Shown here in pieces: positions 45,365 to 56,636 of a stretch of 64,000 bases of DNA. The notes beneath the pieces were generated by a model. It searched no databases. It was not told the DNA's origin and saw only the letters and a program-made list of their open reading frames with translations. Location of the stretch: positions 29,108,001-29,172,000 of the forward strand of contig CM044320.1 of assembly GCA_024291935.2 (NCBI GenBank). The letters run 5' to 3'. Each line of letters opens with the position of its first letter. The stretch's first letter is position 1. The DNA is from Okapia johnstoni (lineage: Eukaryota > Chordata > Mammalia > Artiodactyla > Giraffidae). Both the position numbers and the translations under genes were made by a program.

Positions 45365-45515
45365 TTGATTGTCTTTCACTACCTCAGTTTTCTCTGTAAA
45401 AATAACATAATAATAGTAGCTACATTAGGGTTGTTGTGGGAATAAAAGTTTTTCATGTACATATGGCATCAAAAAGTGCTTGCCACAGGATATTTACTAT
45501 CATTATTATTACTTT
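45365..45515 (+). repeat. MIR SINE
   Basis: CTACCTCAGTTTTCTCTGTA, TAATAGTAGCTACATTAGGG and AAAAGTGCTTGCCACAGGAT follow MIR order. Confidence 0.75.
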
Positions 45516-46289
45516 TTCTATTTTTTAAAATCATTTTTGTGTGTTAGATAATCCAGCTCTTCTTGGGTATTTGAATTTTAGTGCATTCTCCAGGATGTGG
45601 CCATCTTTTTAAGTTCAGTCTATGTATTCTCTTTTAGTCATATATTCCATGATCTCTTTCACATATTCATACTCAAATTCATTTTTTTACCCCCAAAGGA
45701 ACCATTTTTTTCTATCTTAGGACTCAAGTAGAAATAGAAAATAGTGCTGTTTAATCTGAAACTGTAACATTAGAGATAATATTCTTTGCAGATAAAAATG
45801 ATAGATCCAAGATTCATAAACAATGAACTTACCATTTCCCAGTGTCTACTGCTCTTTCTTCTCATGGGTGGAAGGATCTGTTACTTCCTTAACCCACTCC
45901 CTACCTAATTTTATTTCCATTGCTGGGCTAGTTCTGGTGATGGGAATTTATAACTCGAGGCAGGTCAACATTCTCAAACTCATACTCTTTGGTAAGATTT
46001 AGCATTTGGTGACCCCATCATAAAGGTAGAGGCGTCACTTTGCTTCTGGAGTGGACTGGTTGTCCTCAAGCCCAAGACTAAGCCCAAGACTAAGATGAAG
46101 AAATCAAGGTTTTAGGACCGTGCTTTCTGTTAGTTTAGTCCTCATCTATGGGTTCTGGTCCTTGTCTCTGGCTTTCTGCTTCCCTCCAGTAATTCTAGGA
46201 CATCAAGTGAGGACTGTCATGCCCATGTTCTGCAACCAAAGTATGAATTGTAGGATTCAAAAAAAGTTTTAAAACCATAGACTTCATTT
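45516..46289. other. Unassigned unique DNA
   Basis: Contains a 13-bp tandem repeat (AAGCCCAAGACTA twice at about 46068). Nothing else recognised. Confidence 0.45.
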
Positions 46290-46423
46290 TTCTCTCCATA
46301 CGAATGGCTTCCACTCTTGTTTCCATTCACTGTTAGTCAAGCCTCTGTTTGAACACACCAAGGAGAGGGAATTCGCACATGTCAGAGTCAGCTCATATTC
46401 AAGCAGCTCTAATTATGAGAATA

Positions 46424-46558
46424 CTGGAATACCCACCTCAAGAATACTGGAGTGGGTTGCCATTCCCTTCTCCAGGGGATCTTCCTGAGCCAGGGATTGA
46501 ACCCAGTCTCCCACGTTGCAGGCAGATTCTTTACCATCTGAGCCACCAGGGAACCTTC
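46424..46558 (-). mobile_element. Bov-tA, body-truncated
   Basis: Starts within the body (AGAATACTGGAGTGGGTTGC at 46441) and runs to the inverted head. Perfect 13-bp duplication AATTATGAGAATA (46411-46423 and 46559-46571). Confidence 0.92.
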
Positions 46559-46695
46559 AATTATGAGAATAGGTTCAGGCAAAAGTGTACTTCCTGACAC
46601 CTTTACTCAGCACAGTTCCGTCTTGTAGAAGTTTAACTGTATTTTCTCTAGGAGAACATTCTCCAAATATTTGGAGGCAACTATTGTGTCCCCGG

Positions 46696-46907
46696 GGCTT
46701 CCCTGGTGGCTTGGTTGGTAAAGAATCTGCCTGCAATGCAAGAGACACAGGTTTGATCCCTAGGTCAGAAAGATCCCCTGGAGAAGGGAATGGCAACCTA
46801 CTCCAGTATTCTTGCCTGGAGAATTCTATGGACAGAGGAGCCTGGCGGGCTTCAGTCCACGGGGTTGCAAAGAGTCAGACACGACTGAGCGACTGACACA
46901 CACACAG
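46696..46907 (+). mobile_element. Bov-tA SINE
   Basis: GGGCTTCCCTGGTGGCTTGG head to CGACTGAGCGACTGACACAC. ATTGTG occurs on both flanks. Confidence 0.95.
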
Positions 46908-47117
46908 ATTGTGCTCCCTCAGTCATCTTCTGTAGACGAAGCAGTTTAGCTTCTGCCTCATTTCTTAATGCTGCTTGATTTTTTACACCTTTACCCTATG
47001 GGTAATGTCTTTGGACTCTTCCAGCTTGATTATGTGCCTTTGAAGTGAGTTTCCCGGATATGGTAGGACCAGAACAGAGTAAATGTAGCCTACTGCTTCC
47101 ATTGCCCTTGGTTTTGT

Positions 47118-47244
47118 GTGTTGTGTGTTAAGTTGCTTCAGTCATGTCCAACTCTTTGCAACCCTCTGGACTGTTGCCTGTCAGGTTCCTCTGGGATTCT
47201 CCAGGCAAGAATACTGGAGTGGATTTCCATGCGCTCCCCCAGGG
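47118..47244 (-). mobile_element. Bov-A monomer
   Basis: GTCATGTCCAACTCTTTGCA to CTCCCCCAGGGTT without a head; an internal gap follows GGTTCCTCTG. Confidence 0.9.
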
Positions 47245-47319
47245 TTGAGATATATAGATCATCTGTAAGTCTCTACAGTTGATAGATACCACTTTAATTA
47301 AATGATCAAAATTAAAATA

Positions 47320-47530
47320 GTATCATCACCAGTAGTGGGAACAGATGGACATCCATTGCCTCTTACTATGATGTACCGAGAAAGATACAACATCACTTCT
47401 GTGGTATTCCAGCAACACTGCATAACCTAACTCTAGCCATGAGACAATAGAAGACAAATCCAAACTGATGGACACTTTACAAAATGACTGGCTTGTACTT
47501 TTCACAAAATGTCCAAGTTGTAGGAGACAA
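47320..47530 (+). mobile_element. Old L1 3' UTR fragment
   Basis: GAAAGATACAACATCACTTC, CAACACTGCATAACCTAACT, GAGACAATAGAAGACAAATC are typical of old L1M 3' UTRs. Nested in the CR1/L3 relic, so it is younger than that element. Confidence 0.8.
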
Positions 47531-48130
47531 AACAATCCTTGGTTCTATAATTTTGCTAATATAAGAGCATATTAAGGTCTTTGTGGTCAGCTACACTGTG
47601 CTGTTAATGTATAACGAGCTTTGTGTCAAAATCTGAAGTTTTTTCATATACACAGCTGTTAACTTTTCTCCTCCATCAACCCACTTCTGTTTTGCACTTT
47701 CATCCTTCATTTTCCCCTACCACTTGTAGGACCTTACATTATTCACCTTCATCTTGTTAGAATCAGCTCATGGTTGCATCCAATTGAATTTTTTTTTAAT
47801 TTTAATTTTCCGTGGTGATATATTGGCTGTTTGTGCCTAGTATGTAGCATCCATAGTTTTTAAAAGTACCACCCAGTTCTTCAGACAAGTTGATGATGAT
47901 GACGTTAAGGGCAACATTAAGGACAAAGCCTTGTCACCCTCACTGGAGATCTCTCTTCAGCTCAGGACTCTGTTTATGGGTATGATTGATCTAATAATCA
48001 GGAAACTTTCTAATTGTGGATTTTATTCCATACATATTTCTTGTCTCAATAAAGCAGTTCTCAAATTTATTTCAAGAAGATATTAAGAGATATACCTAAA
48101 CAAAATTCAGTGCCACATTTTAAAAACTTT

Positions 48131-48275
48131 GGGGGACTTTCTGGGTGGTCCTGTGGTTGGTAGTTTGCCTGCTAATGCAGGGGACGTAGGTTCCATCCCT
48201 AGTCTGTTTGGTAGGACTCCACATGTCACAGGGCCACAAAACCCATGTGCCACACCAAAAATAAATAAATAAACA
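48131..48275 (+). mobile_element. CHR-type tRNA SINE, short form
   Basis: GGGGGACTTTCTGGGTGGTCC head, GGGGACGTAGGTTCCATCCC, and an AATAAATAAATAAACAAAC tail. Confidence 0.88.
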
Positions 48276-49184
48276 AACATTTAAAGAAGTGTTGGAAATG
48301 CTCCTCACTGTATTCTCTTCTTGGAGAGCCTCGGTGCATATTATTTTCTATATTCCTCTTTAAAATCTGTATTTTGTTTAACTCATGTTTTCCAAATGTA
48401 CTTGTGCATGAACTCTGCTCCCGGAAGATCTATGAATATCCCGTGAAAGTCTGTTCTCTGCAGACACCAGTTTGGAAAATACTCCCTGCAAAGGTAAAAT
48501 GAGAGAGCCTGTCAAATGCCTTGCTGAAACTCAGACCCATATGTCCACAGTATTTTTCTTGTCTCCCACTCTAGTAATTTATCAAGAGAGAAAATGAGCT
48601 AGGTCTGGCTTAAATTGTTCATCACAAATCTAGGTTGGTGCCATATAGATCCATTTGATTTTCTCAATTCGAATCCTGCTCAAATCAACACAGAATTTAA
48701 GAAGTCAGTTAACGAAACTCACTCTTTTACACTCATCTTCTAAGTCTGTTAAGTTAATATTAGCTTGTCTCTATCCTCTGCTGCTTTTCTTTAACTCCAA
48801 GTTTCCTTAATGCAAATTCCATTGAGGTTCAGCCACTTTATTGTGTGGTTTCTTTCAGAAGCCTGAGATGAACTCACTTAGTCAGAAGCACTTTGCTCAT
48901 CTTAAAAATGCCTGGCATTGTGAACTTGATTTTGTCAGTTTTGGTCTTTAATTTTACCTTCTGAGTTTCATTCTTGCATTTCTGGGCTATCTGACATTTC
49001 CTTTGACAGATGATACACAGAAACAGGAACTAATATCCTGAGCTCTCTTTCCATGCCTTCACTATCAGTGGCCCCAAAGTTGTGTATCTATTTTTGTTGT
49101 TGTTCTTGTTAGTTTCTTTATCTATCAAAGGGAAAAAGGTCTTTTCATTGATTGTTAGCATTTTTTTTTAATATAAAAAGTTTC

Positions 49185-49438
49185 AGTTTTTAAAAAATAT
49201 TTAGTTTTGGCTGCCCTGGGTCTTCTTGTTGTGTGCAGGCTTTCTCTCTAGTTCTGGTGAGCTTTATTGTGGTGGCTTCTCTTGTTGTGGAGCACAGGTT
49301 CTAGGGCATGGGCTCAGTAGTTGTGACACATGGGCTTGGTTGCCCTGTGGCACATGGAATCTTCCCAGACCAGGGATCGAACCCATGTCCCCTGCATTGG
49401 CAGCCAGATTCTTAACCACTGGACCACCTGGGAAGTCC
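49185..49438 (-). mobile_element. CHR-type tRNA SINE
   Basis: TTTTGGCTGCCCTGGGTCTT, GACCAGGGATCGAACCCATG, TTAACCACTGGACCACCTGG. Confidence 0.92.
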
Positions 49439-49990
49439 TTTGAAAGCCTTTTCTGGTTCTTGACTTTTAGCCTTCCTGACTTTAGTTCCATGACACTTGT
49501 CTAGAGCTCACCTACATTTGATGGTGAGGCCTTCTCTTTCCTCCTCCTCAGAGAAGTGATTTGACATTGTGTTGTCAGAATTTTATGTCTGTGAGCTTTT
49601 CTTCCCTCTTGGCACGTCTCCCTTTTCAGAGGTTCTGTCTAAGGATCCTACCCAACTAATCGTTTTGAAATCTATATTTTCTTAGTTCTCTGGTCTTCCC
49701 ATCACTGACTGTTAGCACATCTTAAATGAAATGACTGCATTCTTCCAGGGGTCCTCTGTTCTCCAGCCAGTTTCACTTCTTAAATACCATTAGACTCAGC
49801 ATTTCTGTGTCTCTCTTACTATTTCTTCCCTTTCAGAGAAGAGGTTGGGCAAGTCAAGAATCCATTTTACCAACAGGAAATGGCCTCCAGTGTTTATCTC
49901 GATAGAAGAAATTCCTTCCAGCAAGAATTTTTTCTTGGCAGACAGGCATATTTTGTCTTACCATACAGTGTGAGAATGGTGTGAGTCCTA

Positions 49991-50466
49991 TAAGGGAAAT
50001 GCAATTAAGAGAGGCACATAAATAAATAAAATTAATTAAAACAGGTTTGTTGTGATAATTAGTTTAGTTTACAATAGGGTATTTGGATGTTAACAGACCT
50101 AAGAATGCTTTAGGGCAGTATCTTTTATTTCTAACTGTAGCTCTTGAGGTATTCTGTGAATATATTACAGTGAATGAGTTTTACTAATTGATTTTTTTGT
50201 TATAAATTATGCAGTTCTGGAAAACACAAGAATGTATTTCTTTTATGGAATAATGTGAATTCTTCCAGTTCTTTTTATTGATCATCCATTGAGCTATGGT
50301 GGCTGATGATTTAGCCACTGAGAGACATAGAAACTGTCTGATGCTATTAAGAACAGATAAAGTGGCTCATCCAAGAAAGCAAAGGACCCTCTTTTTGGAG
50401 ACATGTGATATTAGCAATGGGAGGGCTGCTGAGAAAGTGTTATGGTATAATAACATCCTTACTACT
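49991..50466. other. Unassigned AT-rich DNA
   Basis: No recognised feature. Confidence 0.4.
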
Positions 50467-50484
50467 ATATAAATTAGGATAGGC

Positions 50485-50703
50485 TTCTCCAGTGGCTCGG
50501 CAGTAAAGAATCTGCTTACAGTGCAGAAGACAAGGGAGACACAAGTTCAATCCCTGGGTTGGGAAGATTCCCTGGAGGAGGAAATGGCTCTGCACTCCAG
50601 GATTCTTACCTGAGAATCCCATGGGCAGAGGAGCCTGGTGGGCTACAGTCCATGGGGTCACAAAGAGTCAAACATGACTGACTGAGCACAGCACACAGCA
50701 CAG
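50485..50703 (+). mobile_element. Bov-tA SINE
   Basis: CTCCAGTGGCTCGGCAGTAAA head to GACTGAGCACAGCACACAGC. The flanks ATAAATTAGGATAGGCT and ATAAATAGGATAGGCT form a long duplication with one indel. Confidence 0.94.
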
Positions 50704-50719
50704 ATAAATAGGATAGGCT

Positions 50720-51245
50720 AATGTCTCCCCAAATTTGCCCCCCTCCAAATAATAGGCTTTGTTTTTTCACTCATAGATCTTTTGTTTTAAAATATTGTCT
50801 TTGGCACTGTGGTTGTTAAAATGATTTGTTTTCCCATTATTTTAAATAATATATACATACAGTAAATGCCACTCAAAGGTTCTGACCAGCATGAGATAAC
50901 TGATGATGGCTCACTCAGTTGATGTATTTCTCACCAGAACAAATTAAATTTGATGTTTATTTAGCCTTCCAACCTTAACATGAGAAAATTAATCATAAAA
51001 CTATTTAGATTTATAAATGATTAGAACTAGTTCTTGGACTCTTAGGACACCAAGTAGAGAAGGTTTGATTTTTACTGGTCATTGAGTACCCAGATTCTCA
51101 TCTGATGCAGTAGATGTCTATAACTAATGATTTTTTCAGCACTTTTAGTCAACATATGGTAACGTAAGAACTGGAAAACTGAAAACAGATAACGAGAGAG
51201 CCTTCATTTGGTAAATAGTTTCTCTCCCCTTCCAAGGAACTCTGA
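50720..51245. other. Unassigned unique DNA
   Basis: About 525 bp, no feature recognised. Confidence 0.4.
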
Positions 51246-51258
51246 CTACTTAGTATTT

Positions 51259-51455
51259 ATTTTAAGAATTTTTTTTTTTGATGTGGATCATTTTAAAAGT
51301 CTTTATTGAATTTGTTACAATATTGCTTCTGTTTTATGGTTTGGTTTTCTGCTTTGAGGCAGGTAGGATCTTAGCTCCCCAATCAGGGATCAAACCCACA
51401 CCCCCTGCACTGGAAGGCGAAGTCTTAACCACTGGACCAAAAGGGAAAACCCTGT
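51259..51455 (-). mobile_element. CHR-related tRNA SINE, clean insertion
   Basis: GTCTTTATTGAATTTGTTAC, GGATCTTAGCTCCCCAATCA, inverted head TTAACCACTGGACC. Perfect 13-bp target duplication CTACTTAGTATTT (51246-51258 and 51456-51468). Confidence 0.95.
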
Positions 51456-51468
51456 CTACTTAGTATTT

Positions 51469-51865
51469 CCTCATCTATGTTCTCAAAGTCTCATATCCAG
51501 GATGGATGTCCTAAAGAAGCAGAAAAGACAGAAAACATGGAAGAGGAAGGGCAGAAGAAACAGGGGGCATCGCCAGAGAGGTGCTGAGTGAAAGGCCCTG
51601 CGCCTCGCTCTTCTAGGATAGGCTTAAGATGGCAGTGAGTCTTCCAGAAGTGATTGAGCTAAGTCAATAATTGTGCATTTTAAAGCATACAGGGCAAGAG
51701 AAACTATTTTTTTCTGAAAAATAACCTATTTTTTCTTAGAGCTTCTTTAGGAAGTCAGATTTCTTAAGTAGTAATTTTATTGGTATATAATTGTGCCAAG
51801 TTGTCATGAATAATTTCCAGAAGAAACTGAGTTAGGAATAATGCAGTAATAGCTACTATATCTGA
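51469..51865. other. Unassigned unique DNA
   Basis: About 400 bp, no feature recognised. Confidence 0.4.
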
Positions 51866-52078
51866 AGTGGCTATGTCAGTAAAGAATCGCCTGCAATGCA
51901 GGACATCGCCTACAATGCAGGAGACCCAGGTTCAATCCCTCTGTCAGGAAGATCCCCTGGAGAAGGAAATGGCTACCCTCTCCACTATTGTTGCCTGTAA
52001 AGTCCCATGGACAGAGGAGCCTGGAGGGCTACAGTCCATGGATCGCAAAGAGTCTAACACAACTTAGTGACTAAACAC
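51866..52078 (+). mobile_element. Bov-tA SINE with internal duplication
   Basis: The head region has ATCGCCTGCAATGCAGGA and ATCGCCTACAATGCAGGA in tandem (from about 51886 and 51905), then the usual body. Confidence 0.92.
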
Positions 52079-52892
52079 TGTTAAGTAACCATGAAGTACA
52101 AGGCATACCACAAACATTTTTCTAGACCTATCATCACAGTTAAGGCTGGTTTTTATGTGCTCCTAAACAGTAGAAAACAAAATTTCAAAAGTGACGGCGC
52201 AAAATTTCAAAAGCGACGGCAACATGCCTAAATGTTTCATAGCCAGAAAGGTTCGAGTTTAAATTCAACTTCAGTCAGTTCTTGCTTCAGAGCCCAAGTT
52301 CTTTTCTCTTTAATAGTGTGTCTCTCTTTGTGACATGAACAGCTGTGTAGCTCTGGATCTCATTAAGCTTTTGATTACACGTAGGTGTGGTTTTTTCAAT
52401 ACACTCATTTTTATATCCCTAGGGAAGTTTCGAATTCTTGGGTTTTGAAGAGCCTATAACTAGATTTCTCCAGAACTTTAAGAAAAATGCCATTGCTCTT
52501 CCGAATTTTGATCATAGAACTAAAATACTTCTGGGTATGCTTTAGGAAGAAAACTCAAGAAAACTTAACTTTGACTTGAAAAGAAAAAGACAGGGAAGTA
52601 GTAAAAATAGATTTGAGAAAAGAGACTTACAGAAGAACATCCTTATGTCAAGGGATTCCTGAGACAACTTTGGAGGTTGTTTGGAAGGGGTAAGCCAGTC
52701 TTTTTTTTTTTTTTTTCCAATTATTTCTTTTCTGCTAAATTGTGAGATTTTGGAGGATAGAGACATGCCTTTTTCATCATTGAATACCGGAGACCTGGAA
52801 GATCTACTCAGATAGCTTTGAATGAATGCATCAAGCATTTAACTGATGCTTCTCATGTGATAGGTTCAAAGGTCAGTTGTCTTAAAGAGTCA
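52079..52892. other. Unassigned unique DNA
   Basis: About 810 bp. The main landmark is a 22-bp tandem duplication at 52178-52221. Confidence 0.45.
52178..52221 (+). repeat. 22-bp tandem duplication
   Basis: CAAAATTTCAAAAGTGACGGCG then CAAAATTTC-AAAAGCGACGGCA, differing at two positions, each with a GACGGC core. Confidence 0.85.
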
Positions 52893-53024
52893 GTCATTCA
52901 GTCAGTTCAGTTGCTCAGTTGTGTCCGACTCTTTGAACCCCGTGGACTGCAGCATGCCAGGCTTCCCTGTCCATCACCAACTTCTGGAGCTTGCTCAAAC
53001 TCACATCCATTGGTTGGATGGCAT
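52893..53024 (-). mobile_element. BovB 3' stub with a short 5' inversion
   Basis: Antisense BovB 3' end to 53010 (GCTCAAACTCACATCCAT). It is followed by TGGTTGGATGGCAT (53011-53024), which is BovB in the sense direction. Confidence 0.85.
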
Positions 53025-53129
53025 ATGAAACAAAACAGATTTCGGCTGTTAGAGTTAGTGACTATGTCAATTATGGGCAAGACCTTCAATTTATGATGGA
53101 AGATTTTGGATTCAGCATATATAATTTAT

Positions 53130-53350
53130 ATTGATTTCCCAGATGACACAGTGTTAATGAATCTACCTGCCAATGCAGGAAATGTAGGGGATGCAGGTTC
53201 GATCCCTGGGTAGGGAAAATACCCTGAGTAAGAAATGGCTACCCACTCCAGTATTCTTGCCTGGAAAATCCCATGGACGTAGGAGCCTAGTGGGCTATAT
53301 AATCCATGGGATCACAAAGAGGCAGATGTGACTAAGCATGCACATACGTA
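53130..53350 (+). mobile_element. Bov-tA SINE with clean target duplication
   Basis: The body GCTACCCACTCCAGTATTC is intact. CATATATAATTTAT occurs perfectly at 53116-53129 and 53351-53364. Confidence 0.95.
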
Positions 53351-53364
53351 CATATATAATTTAT

Positions 53365-53699
53365 GGGTCTAAGACCCAACATAACTCTTCAGTCACAGAC
53401 ATCCATAGGACACATCTCCCTCCCTCCTCCATATATATAAACACACCTCAACTGATGTTAAAACATCATAGAGTGGATGGTTTCCTTTTCTCTATAATGT
53501 ACCTCTACTCAGCAAAATGGCATAAAGCTCTAAGGAGGCTATCTTAGCCACACATCAGTCATTGTCATCAAGGAGAAGAAAGCATGTTTCCTAAACCCGA
53601 AAGTCCTGAATTTGAGATAAATCTTTTGAATGCTTTGTTTGGCTTGCTTTTTATCTTAATCAGTTAACTAGCTAGTTAATTCATTAAGTTAGTCAGAAA
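53365..53699. other. Unassigned unique DNA
   Basis: Nothing recognised; may include the 5' part of the LTR that follows. Confidence 0.35.
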
Positions 53700-54311
53700 T
53701 AGGCAGGACAAGACTCCATATCAGCTAGAGGCACAGGTGAGGAGAGAAAATTGCTGCTGCTCAAAGAAAATTCTTGAGAAGCTGGCTCTTAGCACAAGAC
53801 CCATTCTTAGTGCAGACCTGAGATCTGGTGGAAGGAGTGGCTCACTCAGGTGGAGACTAGTGCCCACAACAGAGTTGTAATAGGGAAGAACCTTTGTAGT
53901 CTAGTCTAGTACAAGCATTACTAGAGAGATGCTGCCTATAAGCTTACAGTATACAGCATGGTCCATATCTAGGAACCCTGCCTCCCAGGTAATGAACATT
54001 AAGCTAAAATACCTTTGTTCAGCTCACATCCTGACCAGGAATGACTGCAGGAAGGAAGAAATGAACACTTCCCATCTGGAGGTTGACAGGAACCAGGAAA
54101 TGGTTGACCTACCCCCCGCCCCACTCCTGCCCCACTTTCGTATAAAAGAAACCTGAATTCTAACTGTGGCAAGATGGTTCATTGGGACATGAGTCCACCA
54201 TTTTTTGGTCTTCAGGCTTTCTGAATAAAGTTGCTATTCTTTGCCCTAAGAACTCATCTCTTGATTTATTGTCATATGACCTGTCATATGGTGATCTTGG
54301 ACTCAATAACA
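53700..54311 (+). repeat. ERV class I-type LTR, 5' limit uncertain
   Basis: The right half has the classic order: TATAAA (54141-54146), GGGACATGAGTCCACCA, AATAAA (54224-54229), and a CA end at 54311. It resembles ruminant and other mammalian ERV1 LTRs. The start could not be fixed, no target duplication was found, and no coding region is attached. Confidence 0.65.
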
Positions 54312-54603
54312 AAGTGTGTATAGGAAATCTTCCATGGCCAAGTACTGAATTAAAGAGTGAGGAGCAAATTAATTGAAGGACAAAAGACCAAAGCTCTCCT
54401 GACATTTTTTAAAGACACTAAAAATTGATTGAGACTAATGACAATATGGTGAAGGTATCATATATGACATTTGACTTGTTCCCATCCCTCTTTTGGGAGA
54501 AGTGTTTTTGCTTCTTATGTCTGCTCAGACCTCTGGCAGGGGAGATCATTGCCTACCCTAAAATGCATTTTGTGAAGAAGGAAATCCAACACAGATCATT
54601 TTA

Positions 54604-54830
54604 TTATGTTTTATTAATTAAATAAATTTACTTATTTTTGGTTGCACTGGGTCTTGGTTGCTTCATGCAGCCTTTCTCTAGTTGCAGCTCTAGAGCCTAC
54701 GGGTTTCAGTAGTTGTGGTACATGAGCTTAGTTGCCCCGAGGCATGAGGGATCTTCCCAGGCCAGGGATTAAACCTATATCTCCTGCATTGGCAGGAGAA
54801 TTCTTAATTGCTGAACCACCAGGGAAGTCC
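54604..54830 (-). mobile_element. CHR-type tRNA SINE with clean target duplication
   Basis: TTTTTGGTTGCACTGGGTCT to the inverted head TGAACCACCAGGGAAGTCC. CAGATCATTTTA at 54592-54603 and 54831-54842 is identical. Confidence 0.95.
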
Positions 54831-54926
54831 CAGATCATTTTAAGGAAATATAATTTCTCACTTACGTAAGTAATTGAAATATTTCAGAGTCCACTCTTTT
54901 CATCCATTAACTGATGCTCTAGACCA

Positions 54927-55075
54927 GTGGTTCTCAAGCTTTGGTTGGAATCAGAATCACTTGGGGAACTTGATGAGAATATGAAGGTCCAGGTCCTCTC
55001 CTACTCCTAGGAACTGGCCTGATGTCTTATTAGGTTTCTGGATGATTTCCATATTCATCCCTATTTGAGAATCAG
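54927..55075 (+). mobile_element. MER5-like hAT-Charlie element
   Basis: CAGTGGTTCTCAAGC at the left, AATCAGAATCACTTGGGGAA, then GGTCCAGGTCCTCTCCTAC. The right end is decayed. Confidence 0.7.
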
Positions 55076-55737
55076 GCAGTGGTAGATTTGGGATTCTCTT
55101 CCTTCTCTCTGCCATTTTGTTTGAACATTCCCAGTTTCTGCACAATTTTGTCTCCTGTCTCATGATTTTGTCTCCAGGTCCCAGGCTCTTTATTTTGGTC
55201 TCAAATTGATTCCAATTTTTACTGACGCTTTTTGATCTGACCTCATCCTGACCCTTTTTGCAACTCCTGTATGCTTTCTGCTCTGCACCCTTAACAGCTC
55301 AACATCTTTCTGTGTGCCTCCACCCCATGTCTCCTGGGCCTCAAAGAATCCTGTCCCTACCCCTTATAAGAAGTGTGAGGTAGGGCCAGTGTTCAGACAT
55401 TCAGATTCAGACATTTAATTCATGTATTAAATATTTTATGCCCTTGTATTTTGTGTTGAGCAAAAATGAATTCATGACACTCTTTTGTTAATACGGTATT
55501 AACGTGATAACCTTAAAATACAATTCTCCTTTTGATTTTGGATATAAATGAATTTATTTGTAAGTCATCCATCATATATTTAATAGATTCATTATTAGTT
55601 AACACGATCTGCCACAGCTAGGTGAATTTCAAAAAGGCAGGTGGGCAAATATCCAAAAAGCACAGATAGAGGTGTGTTTTCCCAAAGTGACTGCTCATGG
55701 ATCCTTTCTGTTGACCTCTTAAAACCCAAGTGACACA
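55076..55737. other. Unassigned unique DNA
   Basis: About 660 bp; pyrimidine-rich 55160-55370, no recognised feature. Confidence 0.45.
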
Positions 55738-55862
55738 AGCTCGTTCAATCAATGAGTATTTATTGATTGCCCATATAAAGCATGATAGATACTTGGGAAT
55801 TTGAAGGTAACAGAAAATATTAGGTAGACATAGGGCTCACCCTCAAATGACCAGGAGAACCT
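55738..55862 (-). repeat. L2 3' fragment
   Basis: TTCAATCAATGAGTATTTAT with TGATTGCCC, then GATACTTGGGAATTTGAAGG, as antisense L2 3' end. Confidence 0.6.
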
Positions 55863-56053
55863 GCTTAAGTAATGCTGAGAAAGTTACTACCTAGGATTTT
55901 TGTTTAGGATCCATAATTATTATCATCCAGTGTTTGAAATATTCTTTGATATGTAACACATAATTATCTAACAAGATATAAAGTTTTAGATTTATTCTTC
56001 TTTCATGGAGCTACTTTATCTTGAAGTTTTTTTAGCTGAGGTTTATTCAGAAT

Positions 56054-56279
56054 GGAGCTTCCCAGATGGCTCAGTGGGTAAAGACTGTGCCTTCCATGCA
56101 AGGGATGCAGGAGATGTGAGTTTGACTCCTGGGTCAGGAAGATCTCCTGAAGGAGGTCATGGCAATCCACTCCATTATTCTCGCCTGGAGAATCCCATGG
56201 ATAGAGGAGCCTGGTGGGCTACAGTCCATTGGGTTGCAGAGTCAGACAAAACTGAAGCTACTGAGCATGCACACATACA
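56054..56279 (+). mobile_element. Bov-tA SINE
   Basis: GAGCTTCCCAGATGGCTCAG head and GGCTACAGTCCATTGGGTTG. TATTCAGAAT flanks it at 56044-56053 and 56280-56289. Confidence 0.95.
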
Positions 56280-56524
56280 TATTCAGAATATAGTCAAGGA
56301 TCTGGATGCATTCATTTACCATATTCCCTGGGAAAACATCAATGATGCAAAGTGGAAGGAACATGAATGGAGGAATCACGAGCTAAGTTGGGAGATACAA
56401 AGGGCATCTCCTTTGTGAAAAATTGAGAGTATCTGTTTTGCCTTAATTTCTGTGCTTGCAGTTTTGGAGGGTCCATATCAGGGAGGCAAAAAGATTTCAT
56501 ATATTCACACAATAGCTTACATTT

Positions 56525-56636
56525 TAAAAAATATTTTTAATTTTTAGTTATTTATGTGGCTGTGCTGGATCTTGGTTGTAGTATGTGTGGGCTACAGTCC
56601 ATGGGATCTCCAAAGAGTCAGACATGACTTTGTGAG
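56525..56636. mobile_element. Chimaeric CHR / Bov-A fragment
   Basis: 56525-56588 is CHR 3' sequence in antisense (TTATGTGGCTGTGCTGGATC). From 56589 it switches without a gap to the 3' end of a sense Bov-A or Bov-tA (GGGCTACAGTCCATGGGATC to GTCAGACATGACTTTG). Confidence 0.7.

Larger units (their letters stand above)
46290..49990 (-). mobile_element. CR1/L3-family LINE relic, unusually long
   Basis: Recognised by long-range co-linearity with the antisense of mammalian CR1/L3 as remembered: CAGCTCTAATTATGAG, TCCAAATATTTGGAGGCAAC, GGACTCTTCCAGCTTG, TTCATCTTGTTAGAATCAGC, TGGAGATCTCTCTTCAGC, CTGTCAAATGCCTTGCTGA, CTTTTAGCCTTCCTGAC. After removing five SINEs and an L1 piece about 2.6 kb of ancient sequence remains. 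No open frame. Element limits, and the part right of about 49500, are the least certain. Confidence 0.65.
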
